From CAVQMC01 sp963713505 (GTDB lineage: Bacteria; Bacteroidota; Ignavibacteria; Ignavibacteriales; Ignavibacteriaceae): a DNA stretch of 64,000 nt. A model generated the notes under the pieces. The model had not been told where the DNA came from and made no database searches. It saw only the letters and a program-made list of their open reading frames with translations. Both the position numbers and the translations under genes were made by a program. Location of the stretch: NCBI GenBank assembly GCA_963713505.1, contig CAVQMC010000021.1, forward strand, positions 206,730 through 270,729, read 5' to 3'. This document shows positions 40,195 to 49,642 of the stretch, one piece after another (the stretch's first letter is position 1; every line of letters starts with the position of its first letter).

Positions 40195-42027
40195 ATGTGT
40201 GGAATTGTCGGTTATATTGGGGAAAAGAACTGTGTACCGATACTGATTAATGGTTTAAAGAGATTAGAATATAGAGGTTATGATTCTGCCGGTATCGGTA
40301 TTATTGATAATGATAATTCCAGAGTTATTAAAAACAAGGGCAAAGTATCCTTACTAGAAGAAAGAATTGATAATTTACATTTAAAAGCTACTTTAGGAAT
40401 CGGACACACACGTTGGGCTACTCATGGAATCCCAAATGAAATAAATGCGCACCCTCATTCAAACGAAAATAAAGACTTATTTGTCATTCATAATGGTATA
40501 ATAGAAAATTTTAGAATTTTAAAAACCGGTCTTCAAAAACTTGGTTATAAATTTGTTAGCGATACAGATTCAGAAGTACTGCCGCATCTTATTGACAGTT
40601 TTTTAAAAAAAGGATATAATTTATTTAAATCTGTTCGTTTAGCGTTAAATGAAGTTGAAGGTACTTATGGTTTAGTCGTAGTTTATAATAAGGAACCTGA
40701 TAAACTAGTTGCTGCTCGTAAAGGTTCTCCTTTGGTTTTGGGAATTGGAGATAACGAAAATTTTGTTGCCTCAGATGTTTCTGCAATTATTGCCCACACT
40801 AAACAAGTTGTTTATCTGGAGGATGGAGAATTAGTAGAAGTTTATAAAGATCACTTTTGCGCAAAAACAATTGCAGATAATAATATAGAAAAAGAAGTCC
40901 ATGAAATTAGTATGACCCTTGATGAAATTGATAAAAGCGGTTATGCTCATTTTATGCTTAAAGAGATAATGGAGCAGCCTGATTCAATAGAAAATTCAAT
41001 GAGAGGTCGATTACTAATCGATGAGGGAACCTCTAAGTTAGGCGGTTTAAGTTATGTAATTGAAAAATTAGCAAATTCAAAAAGAATTATAATCTCTGCT
41101 TGCGGTACATCCTGGCACGCAGGCTTAGTAGGAGAATATATGTTTGAAGAATTTGCCCAAATTCCCACAGAAGTTGAATATGCTTCCGAATTTCGTTATA
41201 GAAATCCAATCATTAATAAAGACGATGCAATATTTTTTATTTCTCAAAGCGGTGAAACGGCAGATACATTAGCTGCTCTAAGAGAAGCAAAAATTCGAGG
41301 TGCTTTAGTTTTGGGTATATGCAATGTGGTTGGAAGTTCTATTGCCAGAGAAAGTATGGCTGGAGTTTATACACACGCTGGTCCTGAAATAGGTGTTGCA
41401 TCTACAAAAGCTTTTACATCCCAATTGGTTGTACTGGCTCTTATTTCACTCCTTGTTTCAAGAAAGAGACAAATGAGTATGGAAGAAGGACTTGAAATAG
41501 TAAAAGAATTGGAAAAAATTCCAAGCAAAATTTCACAAATATTAACGTTAAATGATGAAATTGAAAAAATCGCTACTGAATTTAAAGATGCCAAAAATTT
41601 CCTATACTTAGGTAGAGGATATAACTTCCCTGTTGCTTTAGAAGGTGCGTTGAAATTAAAAGAAATTAGTTATATCCATGCTGAAGGTTATCCTGCTGCA
41701 GAAATGAAACATGGACCAATTGCTTTAATAGATGAAAATATGCCGGCTGTATTTATTGCTCCAAAGGATGCAACTTATGAAAAAATAATTAGTAATATCG
41801 AGGAAGTTAAAGCACGAAAAGGAAAAATTATTGCTATTGCCAGTGAAAATGATAGAAATATTGATCAACTTGTCGATTATTCAATTAAAGTACCCGAAAC
41901 TATAAAAATGTTAACTCCAATTTTGACTGTAATTCCATTGCAATTATTAGCATATCATATTGCTGTAAAAAAAGGTCTAAATGTAGACCAACCTAGAAAT
42001 CTTGCAAAAAGTGTTACAGTTGAATGA
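40195..42027 (+). CDS. glmS: Glutamine-fructose-6-phosphate aminotransferase
   Basis: A 610-residue enzyme that makes glucosamine-6-phosphate for cell wall and surface sugars. The start must be ATG at 40195, since the Cys after Met (CGIVGYIG) is the glutaminase nucleophile. AAAAGGAG lies just upstream. GHTRWATHG and HNGIIENF complete the glutaminase half. Two SIS domains follow (SACGTSWHAG, SQSGETADTLAAL; GRGYNFPVALEGALKLKE), ending QPRNLAKSVTVE. Intact. It supplies the amino-sugar precursor for the neighbouring locus. Confidence 0.97.
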   Translation: MCGIVGYIGEKNCVPILINGLKRLEYRGYDSAGIGIIDNDNSRVIKNKGKVSLLEERIDNLHLKATLGIGHTRWATHGIPNEINAHPHSNENKDLFVIHNGIIENFRILKTGLQKLGYKFVSDTDSEVLPHLIDSFLKKGYNLFKSVRLALNEVEGTYGLVVVYNKEPDKLVAARKGSPLVLGIGDNENFVASDVSAIIAHTKQVVYLEDGELVEVYKDHFCAKTIADNNIEKEVHEISMTLDEIDKSGYAHFMLKEIMEQPDSIENSMRGRLLIDEGTSKLGGLSYVIEKLANSKRIIISACGTSWHAGLVGEYMFEEFAQIPTEVEYASEFRYRNPIINKDDAIFFISQSGETADTLAALREAKIRGALVLGICNVVGSSIARESMAGVYTHAGPEIGVASTKAFTSQLVVLALISLLVSRKRQMSMEEGLEIVKELEKIPSKISQILTLNDEIEKIATEFKDAKNFLYLGRGYNFPVALEGALKLKEISYIHAEGYPAAEMKHGPIALIDENMPAVFIAPKDATYEKIISNIEEVKARKGKIIAIASENDRNIDQLVDYSIKVPETIKMLTPILTVIPLQLLAYHIAVKKGLNVDQPRNLAKSVTVE

Positions 42028-42164
42028 TAACTATTTTAGCATATTTTCTTCTTAAGTTTATGTAAATTAGAAATTAAAGAAATATTATTATTGCAAATAA
42101 TATATAGATAATGTTCTTCCATTTCGAAACTTTATATTTAATAATATTATATTAAACAATTAAG

Positions 42165-43030
42165 ATGGGTAATCATGATGTAAAACATTGGGCTGAATGT
42201 TATAATAATGTAATTTGGATTGATGAAATTCCTTGGTATATAAGCAATAAATTCTTGAACCATTATCAGCTCCTCACAATACAAATAATATTAATCGTAA
42301 AAAATTACAAGACGTTCTCAAACAAACTAATGCATTATTAGCTATCTGGGTGGATAATTGGGATTGCGAAAAATCAGAGTGGTGGTATACATGCTGTGAT
42401 GATGAGAATTATGATTTGAAGATTATTAAAAGCCCGAGTATGAAACGTGATACAAAAAAAGGTTTACGTGAATGTAAAATCTGTGAGATCGATCCTCAAA
42501 ATTTTATTGAACTATCATATGATATATATAAAAATAGTAGATTATCTTATGGAGAAAAAAAATCAAAAATACTCTCAAAAAGTATGTATGAACAAATCGT
42601 TTTGAAAAGAAAAAAATATTATGGATATAAAATTTGGGGAGCTTTTGTTGGTAATAATTTAGCTGCTTACTCAACTCCAATAACATTAGATAATGCAACT
42701 TTACTTAGTGAAACCAGATCGGATCGCAAATTTTACAAACAAAACCCTAATAATGCTTTATTTTATGAAATGACAAAATATTATTTGAATAAAGAGAAAG
42801 TGTTATACGTAAGTAATGGTCATCGTACAATATTACATCCTACTTCTATTAACGATTTTCTTTTGCGTTTAGGATTTCGTAAAGTTTATTGTAAACTAAA
42901 TGTTGAATTATCTACTAAAGCAAAAGTAATTTCATATCTTAGGACTAATGGGTTAAATAACCTTACAAATTTGCTTTTAAATGTACTACCAGTTAAAAAG
43001 AAAAATTTCAAGCTTTTTCTAAACTTATAG
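42165..43030 (+). CDS. Uncharacterised acyltransferase-like protein, one frameshift
   Basis: Starts MGNHDVKHWAECYNNVIWID. The frame changes near 42250, after which LQDVLKQTNALLAIWVDNWD continues to 43030, giving about 285 residues. KICEIDPQNFIELSYDIYKNSRLSY followed by a strand/helix pattern is reminiscent of a GNAT or FemAB-type fold, but I see no clear acetyl-CoA loop. It is adjacent to a real GNAT gene and downstream of the polysaccharide locus, so a role in acylating a surface sugar is possible. The function is not recognised. Confidence 0.55.
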
Positions 43031-43054
43031 AAATAAGTAAAACATTTTAATGCA

Positions 43055-43612
43055 ATGCTTAATTTTAGCGATTTATTTTTTATAATAAAAAAACTTTTCT
43101 GGGTTTATGAGTATTGTGTGATATATAATCTAGGAAACAAAATTGATATAAAAACTATAAATGATAATATAATAGTATATTCAGAGTATAAAAATATTCC
43201 GAATTTCATTATTCAAAAACTAAATATCAGATTTTTTCTGAATCCGCTTTTTCATAGAATCAAATCTAAAAATGCAAAGTTGTTATGTATTTATGATCAA
43301 AAAGATTTAATTGCTTATGGTTGGATACAAAACTGGAAACCATTTAAAAGAAAATATGGCTGGCTTTATAAGAATGCAACTATGTTAGGTCCATATTGGA
43401 CAAATCCAGATTATAGGGGAAAAGGAATATACGGAAGACTAATAAGTCATAGTATTGCGATATCAGACAAAAATTTACCATTAATTATATACACATCACC
43501 TCAAAATGTAAGTTCTCAAAAAGGAATAGAAAAAGCAGGATTTACTAAAATTGGAACTTTTCGAATTCTACTTGTTTTACGTTTATTTCAATGGCATAAA
43601 AAAATTGACTAA
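43055..43612 (+). CDS. GNAT family N-acetyltransferase
   Basis: A 185-residue protein with the acetyl-CoA loop NPDYRGKGIYGRLISHSI (residues 113-130) and a C-terminal SSQKGIEKAGFTKIG, a standard GNAT end. The first about 60 residues form a less typical N-terminal region. It is 24 bases after the preceding gene and probably in the same unit. The substrate may be an amino sugar of the nearby polysaccharide. Confidence 0.78.
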   Translation: MLNFSDLFFIIKKLFWVYEYCVIYNLGNKIDIKTINDNIIVYSEYKNIPNFIIQKLNIRFFLNPLFHRIKSKNAKLLCIYDQKDLIAYGWIQNWKPFKRKYGWLYKNATMLGPYWTNPDYRGKGIYGRLISHSIAISDKNLPLIIYTSPQNVSSQKGIEKAGFTKIGTFRILLVLRLFQWHKKID

Positions 43613-43742
43613 AAAATTTTGTTTCTGGGCAAACTTCTTTCCCATATTGTAACTTTAAAATCATTAGAAAGATGAATTAAGTAATAAAAATTTAAATTTT
43701 TTAATATGCTGAAAATTACTTTTAGTTTATTGGAAAAAATCA

Positions 43743-43750
43743 TATTTTTG
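43743..43750 (+). promoter_or_regulatory. Possible -7 element for tRNA-Phe
   Basis: TATTTTTG matches TAnnTTTG and lies 17 bases before the mature tRNA 5' end, a suitable distance for a short leader. A -33 box is not clear. Confidence 0.4.
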
Positions 43751-43766
43751 TACTCTAATTTTTTAT

Positions 43767-43839
43767 GGGCAGATAGCTCAGTCGGTAGAGCAAAGGACTG
43801 AAAATCCTTGTGTCGGCGGTTCGATTCCGTCTCTGCCCA
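43767..43839 (+). tRNA. tRNA-Phe (GAA)
   Basis: 73 bases fold into a full cloverleaf: acceptor GGGCAGA/TCTGCCC, D arm GCTC/GAGC, anticodon stem AAGGA/TCCTT with loop CTGAAAA (anticodon GAA), and T arm GGCGG-TTCGATT-CCGTC. The discriminator base is A. The next bases are CCT, so the final A of CCA is not encoded. A hairpin terminator follows five bases later. Confidence 0.97.
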
Positions 43840-43843
43840 CCTT

Positions 43844-43870
43844 AACCCGCTTACCGAGGCGGGTTTTTTT
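43844..43870 (+). terminator. Terminator after tRNA-Phe
   Basis: AACCCGC (43844-43850) pairs with GCGGGTT (43859-43865), with an 8-base loop and seven T in a row at the end. Confidence 0.9.
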
Positions 43871-43992
43871 ATCTAATTTTATTAAGTTTTTTCTCCTGAT
43901 TTTTCTCCAACTGCCGATTTAAATCATCAATTAACATCGAAAATTTTATTAGAATTATATAGTGTAATTATTGAAAATTAAAAGGAGATGTT

Positions 43993-44943
43993 ATGAAAGC
44001 TATGATTATTCCAAAATTTGGAAATGCCGATGTATTTGAATCAAAAGATATTGAAACACCTGGTAAAATTGGTTCCAATCAAGCATTAGTTAAAATAAAA
44101 GCTTCCGGTACAAATCCTGTTGATGCAAAATTAAGAGCAAACGGTTCATGGGCAAATTTAAATCCGCCTGTTGTACTTGGTTATGATGCTTCTGGTGTAA
44201 TAGAAAAAATTGGAGAAAATGTTTCTGATTTTAATAAAGGAGATGAAGTTTATTATACTCCTGAAATACACGGTAACCAGTTGGGAACCTATGCCGAATT
44301 TAATATTGTTGATGCAACCATTATTTCTAAGAAACCAAAAGGAATTTCATTTGAAGAAGCATCTGCAATTCCATTAGCTGGTGGAACAGCATGGGAAGCA
44401 GTTATAAGAAGAATATCTATTCGACCTGGTGAATCCATTTTAATTCATGGAGCAGCAGGTGGAGTAGGCAGTTTCGCTGTTCAATTTGCAAAAGCAGCCG
44501 GAGCGGTAGTTATCGCAACTGCGAGTCCTAAAAATCATAACTTATTAAAAGAATTGGGAGCGGATTTAATATTAGATTATCACTCTGAGGATGTAAACAG
44601 AGCCGCTTTGGATTTTACTGATGGAAAAGGAGTTGATGCTGCTTTTGATATTCAGGGTGAAAATATTATTTCCCGATGTTTACCTGTGATTAAGCCTTTC
44701 GGAAGAGCTGCTTCAATTCTTCCACCCAAGGGAGATCTAACTATCTTATACAGAAATAATATAACTCTTTATGGTGTTTTCCTTACCAGAGAATCCAAAA
44801 GGCTTGAGGAAATGAAACCGCTGTTTGAAAGAAAATTAGTTAAACCAATTATTGATCAAGTTTTACCTTTATATGAAGTTTCAAAAGCACATAAAAGATT
44901 AGATTCAGGTCATGGAAGGGGTAAAATAGTTTTAAAGATTTAA
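43993..44943 (+). CDS. Zinc-independent quinone oxidoreductase-like MDR protein
   Basis: A 316-residue medium-chain dehydrogenase/reductase. It has the GroES-like N-terminus (KIKASGTNPVDAKLRANG) and nucleotide-binding GAAGGVGSFAVQFAKAAGA, then LDYHSEDV. The catalytic and structural zinc cysteines are missing, as in NADPH:quinone reductases (zeta-crystallin/Qor group). AAAGGAG precedes the ATG. It is a single gene between two terminators. The likely substrate is an electrophilic quinone or enone. Confidence 0.88.
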   Translation: MKAMIIPKFGNADVFESKDIETPGKIGSNQALVKIKASGTNPVDAKLRANGSWANLNPPVVLGYDASGVIEKIGENVSDFNKGDEVYYTPEIHGNQLGTYAEFNIVDATIISKKPKGISFEEASAIPLAGGTAWEAVIRRISIRPGESILIHGAAGGVGSFAVQFAKAAGAVVIATASPKNHNLLKELGADLILDYHSEDVNRAALDFTDGKGVDAAFDIQGENIISRCLPVIKPFGRAASILPPKGDLTILYRNNITLYGVFLTRESKRLEEMKPLFERKLVKPIIDQVLPLYEVSKAHKRLDSGHGRGKIVLKI

Positions 44944-44972
44944 TTTTCTGATTCTTTATTAAAATTTATTTG

Positions 44973-45018
44973 ACGGAATGAAATTTTTAATTTATTTATT
45001 TTCATTCCGTTTTTTTTG
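44973..45018 (+). terminator. Terminator after MDR gene
   Basis: ACGGAATGAAA (44973-44983) pairs with TTTCATTCCGT (45000-45010), followed by eight T. Confidence 0.85.
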
Positions 45019-45102
45019 TTTGTCACGTTTAATGCCATTCTAATACTAAAAACTAAAATTACTTCTTCAGTTTTTCAATATTAATCCTCAAAGGAGCCGA
45101 AA

Positions 45103-45741
45103 ATGAAAAATACTTTATTTCTTATTACTTTAGTAATAATTTTTTCTGTTACAAATAATTTCCTTTCAGCCCAATCTATCCATACAGTTCAAACTACTTC
45201 ATCCAATACATTCAGTCCAAATAACTTGACTATACAAGCCGGCGATACTGTAAAATGGATAAATAGTTCTCAAGGATTTCATAACGTAGTTGCAGATGAC
45301 GGAAGTTTTTCCAGCGGTTCTCCAAGTACAGATTTGTGGACTTTTATCAAGGTTTTTACTCAACCCGGAATAAATCCATATTATTGCGCAGTTCACGGAG
45401 GGCAAGGCGGACAGGGAATGTCGGGCGTAATAACTGTAGAAAATGCAACTGATGTAAAAGAATTATCTAAAATCCCCGGCGAATTTAATTTAAAGCAAAA
45501 TTATCCTAATCCGTTTAATCCAAGTACTACTATTGAGTTTTCACTTCCGCAATCAAATTTTACCAAGCTCACTATTTATAATTCTGCAGGACAAAAAATT
45601 ACAGATCTAATATCGAGAAATTTGTCAAAAGGAGTTTACTCATTTAATTGGAATGCCGATGGTTATGCAAGCGGGATATATTTTTATAGAATTAATTCCG
45701 GAAATTATTCTGCTGTTAAAAAACTCATACTGATAAAGTAA
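45103..45741 (+). CDS. Plastocyanin-like copper protein with T9SS sorting domain
   Basis: A 212-residue secreted protein with signal peptide 1-24 and a cupredoxin domain (about 25-113) with type 1 copper ligands His60 (GFHNVV), Cys95, His98 and Met106 (YYCAVHGG ... GMSG). From residue 130 comes a sorting domain beginning LKQNYPNPFNPSTTIEF and ending GIYFYRINSGNYSAVKK. It is expected to be exported by the T9SS and fixed at the cell surface as an electron carrier. AAAGGAG precedes the ATG. First of three related genes. Confidence 0.92.
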   Translation: MKNTLFLITLVIIFSVTNNFLSAQSIHTVQTTSSNTFSPNNLTIQAGDTVKWINSSQGFHNVVADDGSFSSGSPSTDLWTFIKVFTQPGINPYYCAVHGGQGGQGMSGVITVENATDVKELSKIPGEFNLKQNYPNPFNPSTTIEFSLPQSNFTKLTIYNSAGQKITDLISRNLSKGVYSFNWNADGYASGIYFYRINSGNYSAVKKLILIK

Positions 45742-45807
45742 ATAATGACTTTCTTATACTTCCTTCTAAATTAATAAATTTATTCATTCCGATAATAATT
45801 AAAAATT

Positions 45808-46182
45808 ATGAATATAAAAATTATAATAGGGTTGATAACTTTCTTGCAGTTATTATTTGCAATATCAATTTACGCTCAAAAAAGCTTTATTGTTAACACA
45901 ACCGATATAGCTTTTACACCATCCAAAATTACAATTAGTCCGGGCGATACTGTAAAATGGATAAATACATCAAAAGGACTGCATAATGTTATTGCGGATG
46001 ATGAAAGTTTTTCAAGCGGTGATCCGAGCATGGATGAATGGACTTATATTTATGTTTTTATTAATGAAGGTGTCAATCATTATTATTGTTCGATTCATGG
46101 AAATAAAGGCGGAGTAGGAATGTCGGGAATAATTATGGTGCAATCTTCAAAAAACAATAGTACAAGAAGCATAAAAAAATAA
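45808..46182 (+). CDS. Plastocyanin-like copper protein, no sorting domain
   Basis: A 124-residue protein with signal peptide (1-23) and a single cupredoxin domain whose ligands are His59 (GLHNVI), Cys94, His97 and Met105 (YYCSIHGN ... GMSG). It ends in a short Ser/Lys-rich tail and lacks the sorting domain of its two neighbours, so it should stay in the periplasm. It is probably the periplasmic partner of the surface versions. No clear Shine-Dalgarno site. Confidence 0.9.
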   Translation: MNIKIIIGLITFLQLLFAISIYAQKSFIVNTTDIAFTPSKITISPGDTVKWINTSKGLHNVIADDESFSSGDPSMDEWTYIYVFINEGVNHYYCSIHGNKGGVGMSGIIMVQSSKNNSTRSIKK

Positions 46183-46246
46183 TGTCACTTTAAATTTTCA
46201 CAATATACTAATTATGTGAACATCATTTTATAAATAAGGAGGCATA

Positions 46247-47176
46247 ATGAAAAAACTACCAATTACAGTTTTTTTATTCTCACTTCTCTTGACCTTTTCA
46301 AATCTTTTCGCTCAAACTAATCATATTGTAGAAACAACTAATTCAATGACCTTTAATCCTGCAAATATAACAGTAATGGTCGGTGATACAGTTACATGGA
46401 TGAATACTTCTTTAGGATTTCATAATGTTGTTGCAGATGATGGGAGTTTCACCAGCGGTGCTCCTAGTACTTCTCTTTGGGTTTATTCTTATGTTTTTAC
46501 AACTGCCGGAAATAATCCATATTACTGTCAAATCCATGGTGGACCGGGCGGTGTTGGTATGTCCGGAACTGTTACAGTACAAAATTCAACACCGGTTGAA
46601 TTAACATCTTTTTCAGCAATTATTAAAGATAATAACGTTTTGTTAAATTGGGAAACCGCAACAGAAACGAATAATAAAGGTTTCCAAGTAGAAAGATCAT
46701 TATTAGTAAATAATATTGATGAAAATATTCAACCAAATTCGGATTGGAAGGTTATCAAGTTTATCCAGGGAAACGGAACATCATCTGAAAAGCACCAATA
46801 TTCTTTTCAAGATGAAAATCTAACTTCAGGAAAATATCGATATAGACTTAAACAAATTGATTTTGATGGTAGTTTCAGTTATTCAAAAGTTGCGTCAATT
46901 GAAATTAATCCAGTTAATTATATTCTTTCGCAAAACTATCCCAATCCGTTCAATCCTAGTACAACAATAAACTTTACAATTCCACAAAGCGGTTTTACAC
47001 AACTAAAAGTTTTTGCTTCTGACGGTTCCGAAGTTGCTAATGTAGTTTCTAAAAATCTCAAGGCTGGAACATATAATGTTAGTTTTAATGCTAAAAATTT
47101 AGCAAGCGGAGTTTATTTTTACAGCTTAAAATCCGGGGATTTCAATTCAGTAAAGAAAATGATGCTCTTAAAATAA
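46247..47176 (+). CDS. Plastocyanin-like copper protein with linker domain and T9SS sorting domain
   Basis: A 309-residue protein with signal peptide (1-22) and cupredoxin domain with ligands His59, Cys94, His97 and Met105. A strand-rich middle domain (TPVELTSFSAIIKDNNVLLN and NKGFQVERS, a fibronectin-like pattern common in front of these tails) follows. The sorting domain is LSQNYPNPFNPSTTINF to the end. AAGGAGG lies seven bases before ATG. It ends at a strong terminator and closes the copper trio. Confidence 0.92.
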   Translation: MKKLPITVFLFSLLLTFSNLFAQTNHIVETTNSMTFNPANITVMVGDTVTWMNTSLGFHNVVADDGSFTSGAPSTSLWVYSYVFTTAGNNPYYCQIHGGPGGVGMSGTVTVQNSTPVELTSFSAIIKDNNVLLNWETATETNNKGFQVERSLLVNNIDENIQPNSDWKVIKFIQGNGTSSEKHQYSFQDENLTSGKYRYRLKQIDFDGSFSYSKVASIEINPVNYILSQNYPNPFNPSTTINFTIPQSGFTQLKVFASDGSEVANVVSKNLKAGTYNVSFNAKNLASGVYFYSLKSGDFNSVKKMMLLK

Positions 47177-47186
47177 CTCTTTTCAT

Positions 47187-47213
47187 GCCCGCAGTAATTA
47201 ACTGCGGGCTTTT
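47187..47213 (+). terminator. Terminator after copper-protein genes
   Basis: A perfect 9-base stem, GCCCGCAGT / ACTGCGGGC, with a 5-base loop is followed by TTTT. Confidence 0.9.
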
Positions 47214-47372
47214 CAAATCACACTTTATTTAACCTTCCAATTAACAAATATTAAATTAAATTTTGTATCTTGATCGTTAGAATTTTTAGTAATTCCTTCG
47301 GTTCATTTCCAATATTTATTTGAATAAAGTCAGGCTTGTAAGTATATTTGAAATTATTTGTGAAAGGGAAAA

Positions 47373-48269
47373 ATGGAAAATCAAGTAATTTTAGAGACTA
47401 ATTTCCCAACTCTTAAATTTTTAAGAAGAGGAAAAGTTAGAGATATTTATGATCTTGGAGAATATTTTCTTATTGTTTCTACCGACAGACTTTCTGCATT
47501 CGATGTAATAATGTCGCAGGGAATTCCGTTCAAAGGTAAAGTGCTTACTAGAATTTCAGAATTTTGGTTTAGATTTAATGAAGACATAATTCAGAACCAT
47601 TTAGTCTCTACAAAAGTTGAAGATTTTCCAAAAGAGTGTTTAGAATATGAAGAACAATTAAAAGACAGATCAATGCTTGTAAAAAAAGCTGAAGTTGTTC
47701 CAATTGAAGCAATTGTAAGAGGTTATATCTCTGGTTCAGGATGGAATGATTATAAAAAGACTGGAAAAATATCAGGCATTAAATTACCGGAAGGACTTCA
47801 AGAATCCGAAAAGTTGCCCGAAACAATATTTACTCCTTCAACAAAAGCCGAAATTGGAACTCATGATGAAAATATCTCAATGGAACAGGCAGAGAATATT
47901 GCAAATAAAAAAGTGCTAGAAGAAATTAAAGATGCTGCAATAAAAATCTATAATAAATCCGTTGATTATGCTTTAAATAAAGATATTATTATTGCAGATA
48001 CAAAAATGGAATTCGGGCTTTATCAAAATCAATTAATTATTGTCGATGAATTACTAACACCCGACTCTTCCAGATTTTGGCCGAGCGAAAAATATGAAAA
48101 GGGAAGAACTCAGGAAAGTTACGATAAACAGTTCGTCAGGAATTATTTGTTATCAATTGGATTTACGAAACAACCGCCGCCGCCGAGATTGCCAAAAGAA
48201 ATAATTGATAAAACAAGTGAGAAATATCTGGATGTACTTTATCAACTTACAGGGGAAAAATTAACTTAA
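47373..48269 (+). CDS. purC: SAICAR synthase (canonical, long form)
   Basis: A 298-residue enzyme that joins aspartate to CAIR in purine synthesis. It has RRGKVRDIYDLG, STDRLSAFDVIM, VPIEAIVRGYISGSGW and DTKMEFGLYQ with VDELLTPDSSRFWP, all family signatures with catalytic residues present. First gene of a plus-strand unit with DUF971, pgsA, pgpA, cinA, thpR, recA and recX. Compare the altered copy at 8908. Confidence 0.97.
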   Translation: MENQVILETNFPTLKFLRRGKVRDIYDLGEYFLIVSTDRLSAFDVIMSQGIPFKGKVLTRISEFWFRFNEDIIQNHLVSTKVEDFPKECLEYEEQLKDRSMLVKKAEVVPIEAIVRGYISGSGWNDYKKTGKISGIKLPEGLQESEKLPETIFTPSTKAEIGTHDENISMEQAENIANKKVLEEIKDAAIKIYNKSVDYALNKDIIIADTKMEFGLYQNQLIIVDELLTPDSSRFWPSEKYEKGRTQESYDKQFVRNYLLSIGFTKQPPPPRLPKEIIDKTSEKYLDVLYQLTGEKLT

Positions 48270-48563
48270 ATGTTGCCCAATAAAATAAAGATAAGTAAAG
48301 AGAAAAATTTAATAATAGAGTGGGAAAATAATACAAAAATTAGTTTAAGTTTAGAAAAATTAAGGAAATTCTGTCCGTGTGCAACTTGTATTGCTGAAAG
48401 GGAAAAACAATCAATTAATTATATCCCAATTTTACAAGAAAACCAAATAAAAGTAAGCAAGTTAGAAATTGTCGGTAGTTATGCAATAAAAATAACCTGG
48501 CTGGATGGACATGATACAGGTATTTATGAATTTCCCTTTTTAATTAATCTTGTTAATGATTAA
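48270..48563 (+). CDS. DUF971 protein
   Basis: A 97-residue protein starting directly after the purC stop. The family signature is the cysteine group RKFCPCATCIAE (31-42) with a closing SYAIKITWLDGHDTGIYEF. DUF971 is also the N-terminal domain of gamma-butyrobetaine hydroxylases. Stand-alone forms often neighbour Fe-S or Mrp/ApbC genes, but none is present here. The function is not established. Confidence 0.9.
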   Translation: MLPNKIKISKEKNLIIEWENNTKISLSLEKLRKFCPCATCIAEREKQSINYIPILQENQIKVSKLEIVGSYAIKITWLDGHDTGIYEFPFLINLVND

Positions 48564-48577
48564 TATTTTATGGATAA

Positions 48578-49174
48578 ATGGTACTTCCAAATCAACTAAC
48601 TGTTTTAAGAATAATACTAACTCCAATTTTTTTCTATTTATTTCTTTCTGAAGATCCGACATTAAAACAGATCTCATTAATTATTTTTATTATTGCAGCA
48701 TTAACAGATTGGTATGACGGCTGGTTAGCAAGAAAATTTAATTACATAACTACATGGGGAAAATTTTGGGATCCTCTTGCAGATAAAATTTTAACTTCCG
48801 CTGCTTTTATTGGTTTCGTTGTATTAAATGTAATTCCGCTCTGGATGGTAATTATAATTATTTTAAGAGATTTTTTAATCACTTTGTTAAGAGCTTATGC
48901 AGATTATAAAGGGATGTCGTTTCCTACAAGTTATTATGCCAAATGGAAAACTTTTATACAAATGACTTTTCTTTATTATTTATTATTAGTTTACACCGGA
49001 TTAAATACAATTTCTTTTTTTTCAGAGAATAAATCTTTAATGAATATTCTAATGAATCATAATTTTATATACATAACAATGTTGGTTATAACTGCCATTA
49101 CTTTGCATTCCGGTTTAACTTATTTTTATAAAAACAGATTATTAATTATTAAACTCTTTTCAAATGAAAATTAA
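48578..49174 (+). CDS. pgsA: Phosphatidylglycerophosphate synthase
   Basis: A 198-residue membrane enzyme that makes PGP from CDP-DAG and glycerol-3-phosphate. The CDP-alcohol phosphotransferase motif reads DGWLARKFNYITTWGKFWDP then LAD, with all Asp residues present. N-terminal LPNQLTVLRIILTPIFFYLF is typical of PgsA. It overlaps pgpA by 11 bases, so the pair performs the two steps to phosphatidylglycerol. Confidence 0.95.
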   Translation: MVLPNQLTVLRIILTPIFFYLFLSEDPTLKQISLIIFIIAALTDWYDGWLARKFNYITTWGKFWDPLADKILTSAAFIGFVVLNVIPLWMVIIIILRDFLITLLRAYADYKGMSFPTSYYAKWKTFIQMTFLYYLLLVYTGLNTISFFSENKSLMNILMNHNFIYITMLVITAITLHSGLTYFYKNRLLIIKLFSNEN

Positions 49175-49619
49175 TTCTATAGAAAAATTACTTGGTTCCG
49201 GTTTTTATACTGGTTATATTCCCTTTATTTCCGGAACATTCGGCAGTCTTGCAGGACTTATTATTTATTATATTCCAGGCTTTGAAAAACTATATATTAT
49301 AGCTCCTTTAATAGTTATATTTTTTGTTTACGGCGTTTATGTGGGAACAAAGTTCGAAGCTCTTTATGGAAAAGATCCAGCTCAATGTACAATAGATGAA
49401 GTAGTTGGAATGTGGATTTCCTTACTTTTTCTTCCTAAAATAATCTGGATTTCTATTTTAGCTTTTTTTATCTGGAGAATTATGGATATTATAAAACCCC
49501 AACCGGCAAGAATGCTGGAAAATTTAAAAGGCGGCCTGGGAATTATGATTGATGATGTAGTTGCCGGTTTATATTCTTTACTAATTATTCATATTATTTT
49601 GATTATCTTTAAGGCCTAG
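49164..49619 (+). CDS. pgpA: Phosphatidylglycerophosphatase A
   Basis: A 151-residue membrane phosphatase that removes phosphate from PGP. The family pattern is present: GSGFYTGYIPFISGTFGSLAG, then CTIDEVVGMWIS, RIMDIIKPQPARMLENLKGG and MIDDVVAGLYS. It starts inside the end of pgsA. Confidence 0.95.
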   Translation: MKINSIEKLLGSGFYTGYIPFISGTFGSLAGLIIYYIPGFEKLYIIAPLIVIFFVYGVYVGTKFEALYGKDPAQCTIDEVVGMWISLLFLPKIIWISILAFFIWRIMDIIKPQPARMLENLKGGLGIMIDDVVAGLYSLLIIHIILIIFKA

Positions 49620-49642
49620 TTTTTCAATATTCGGAATTTTAA

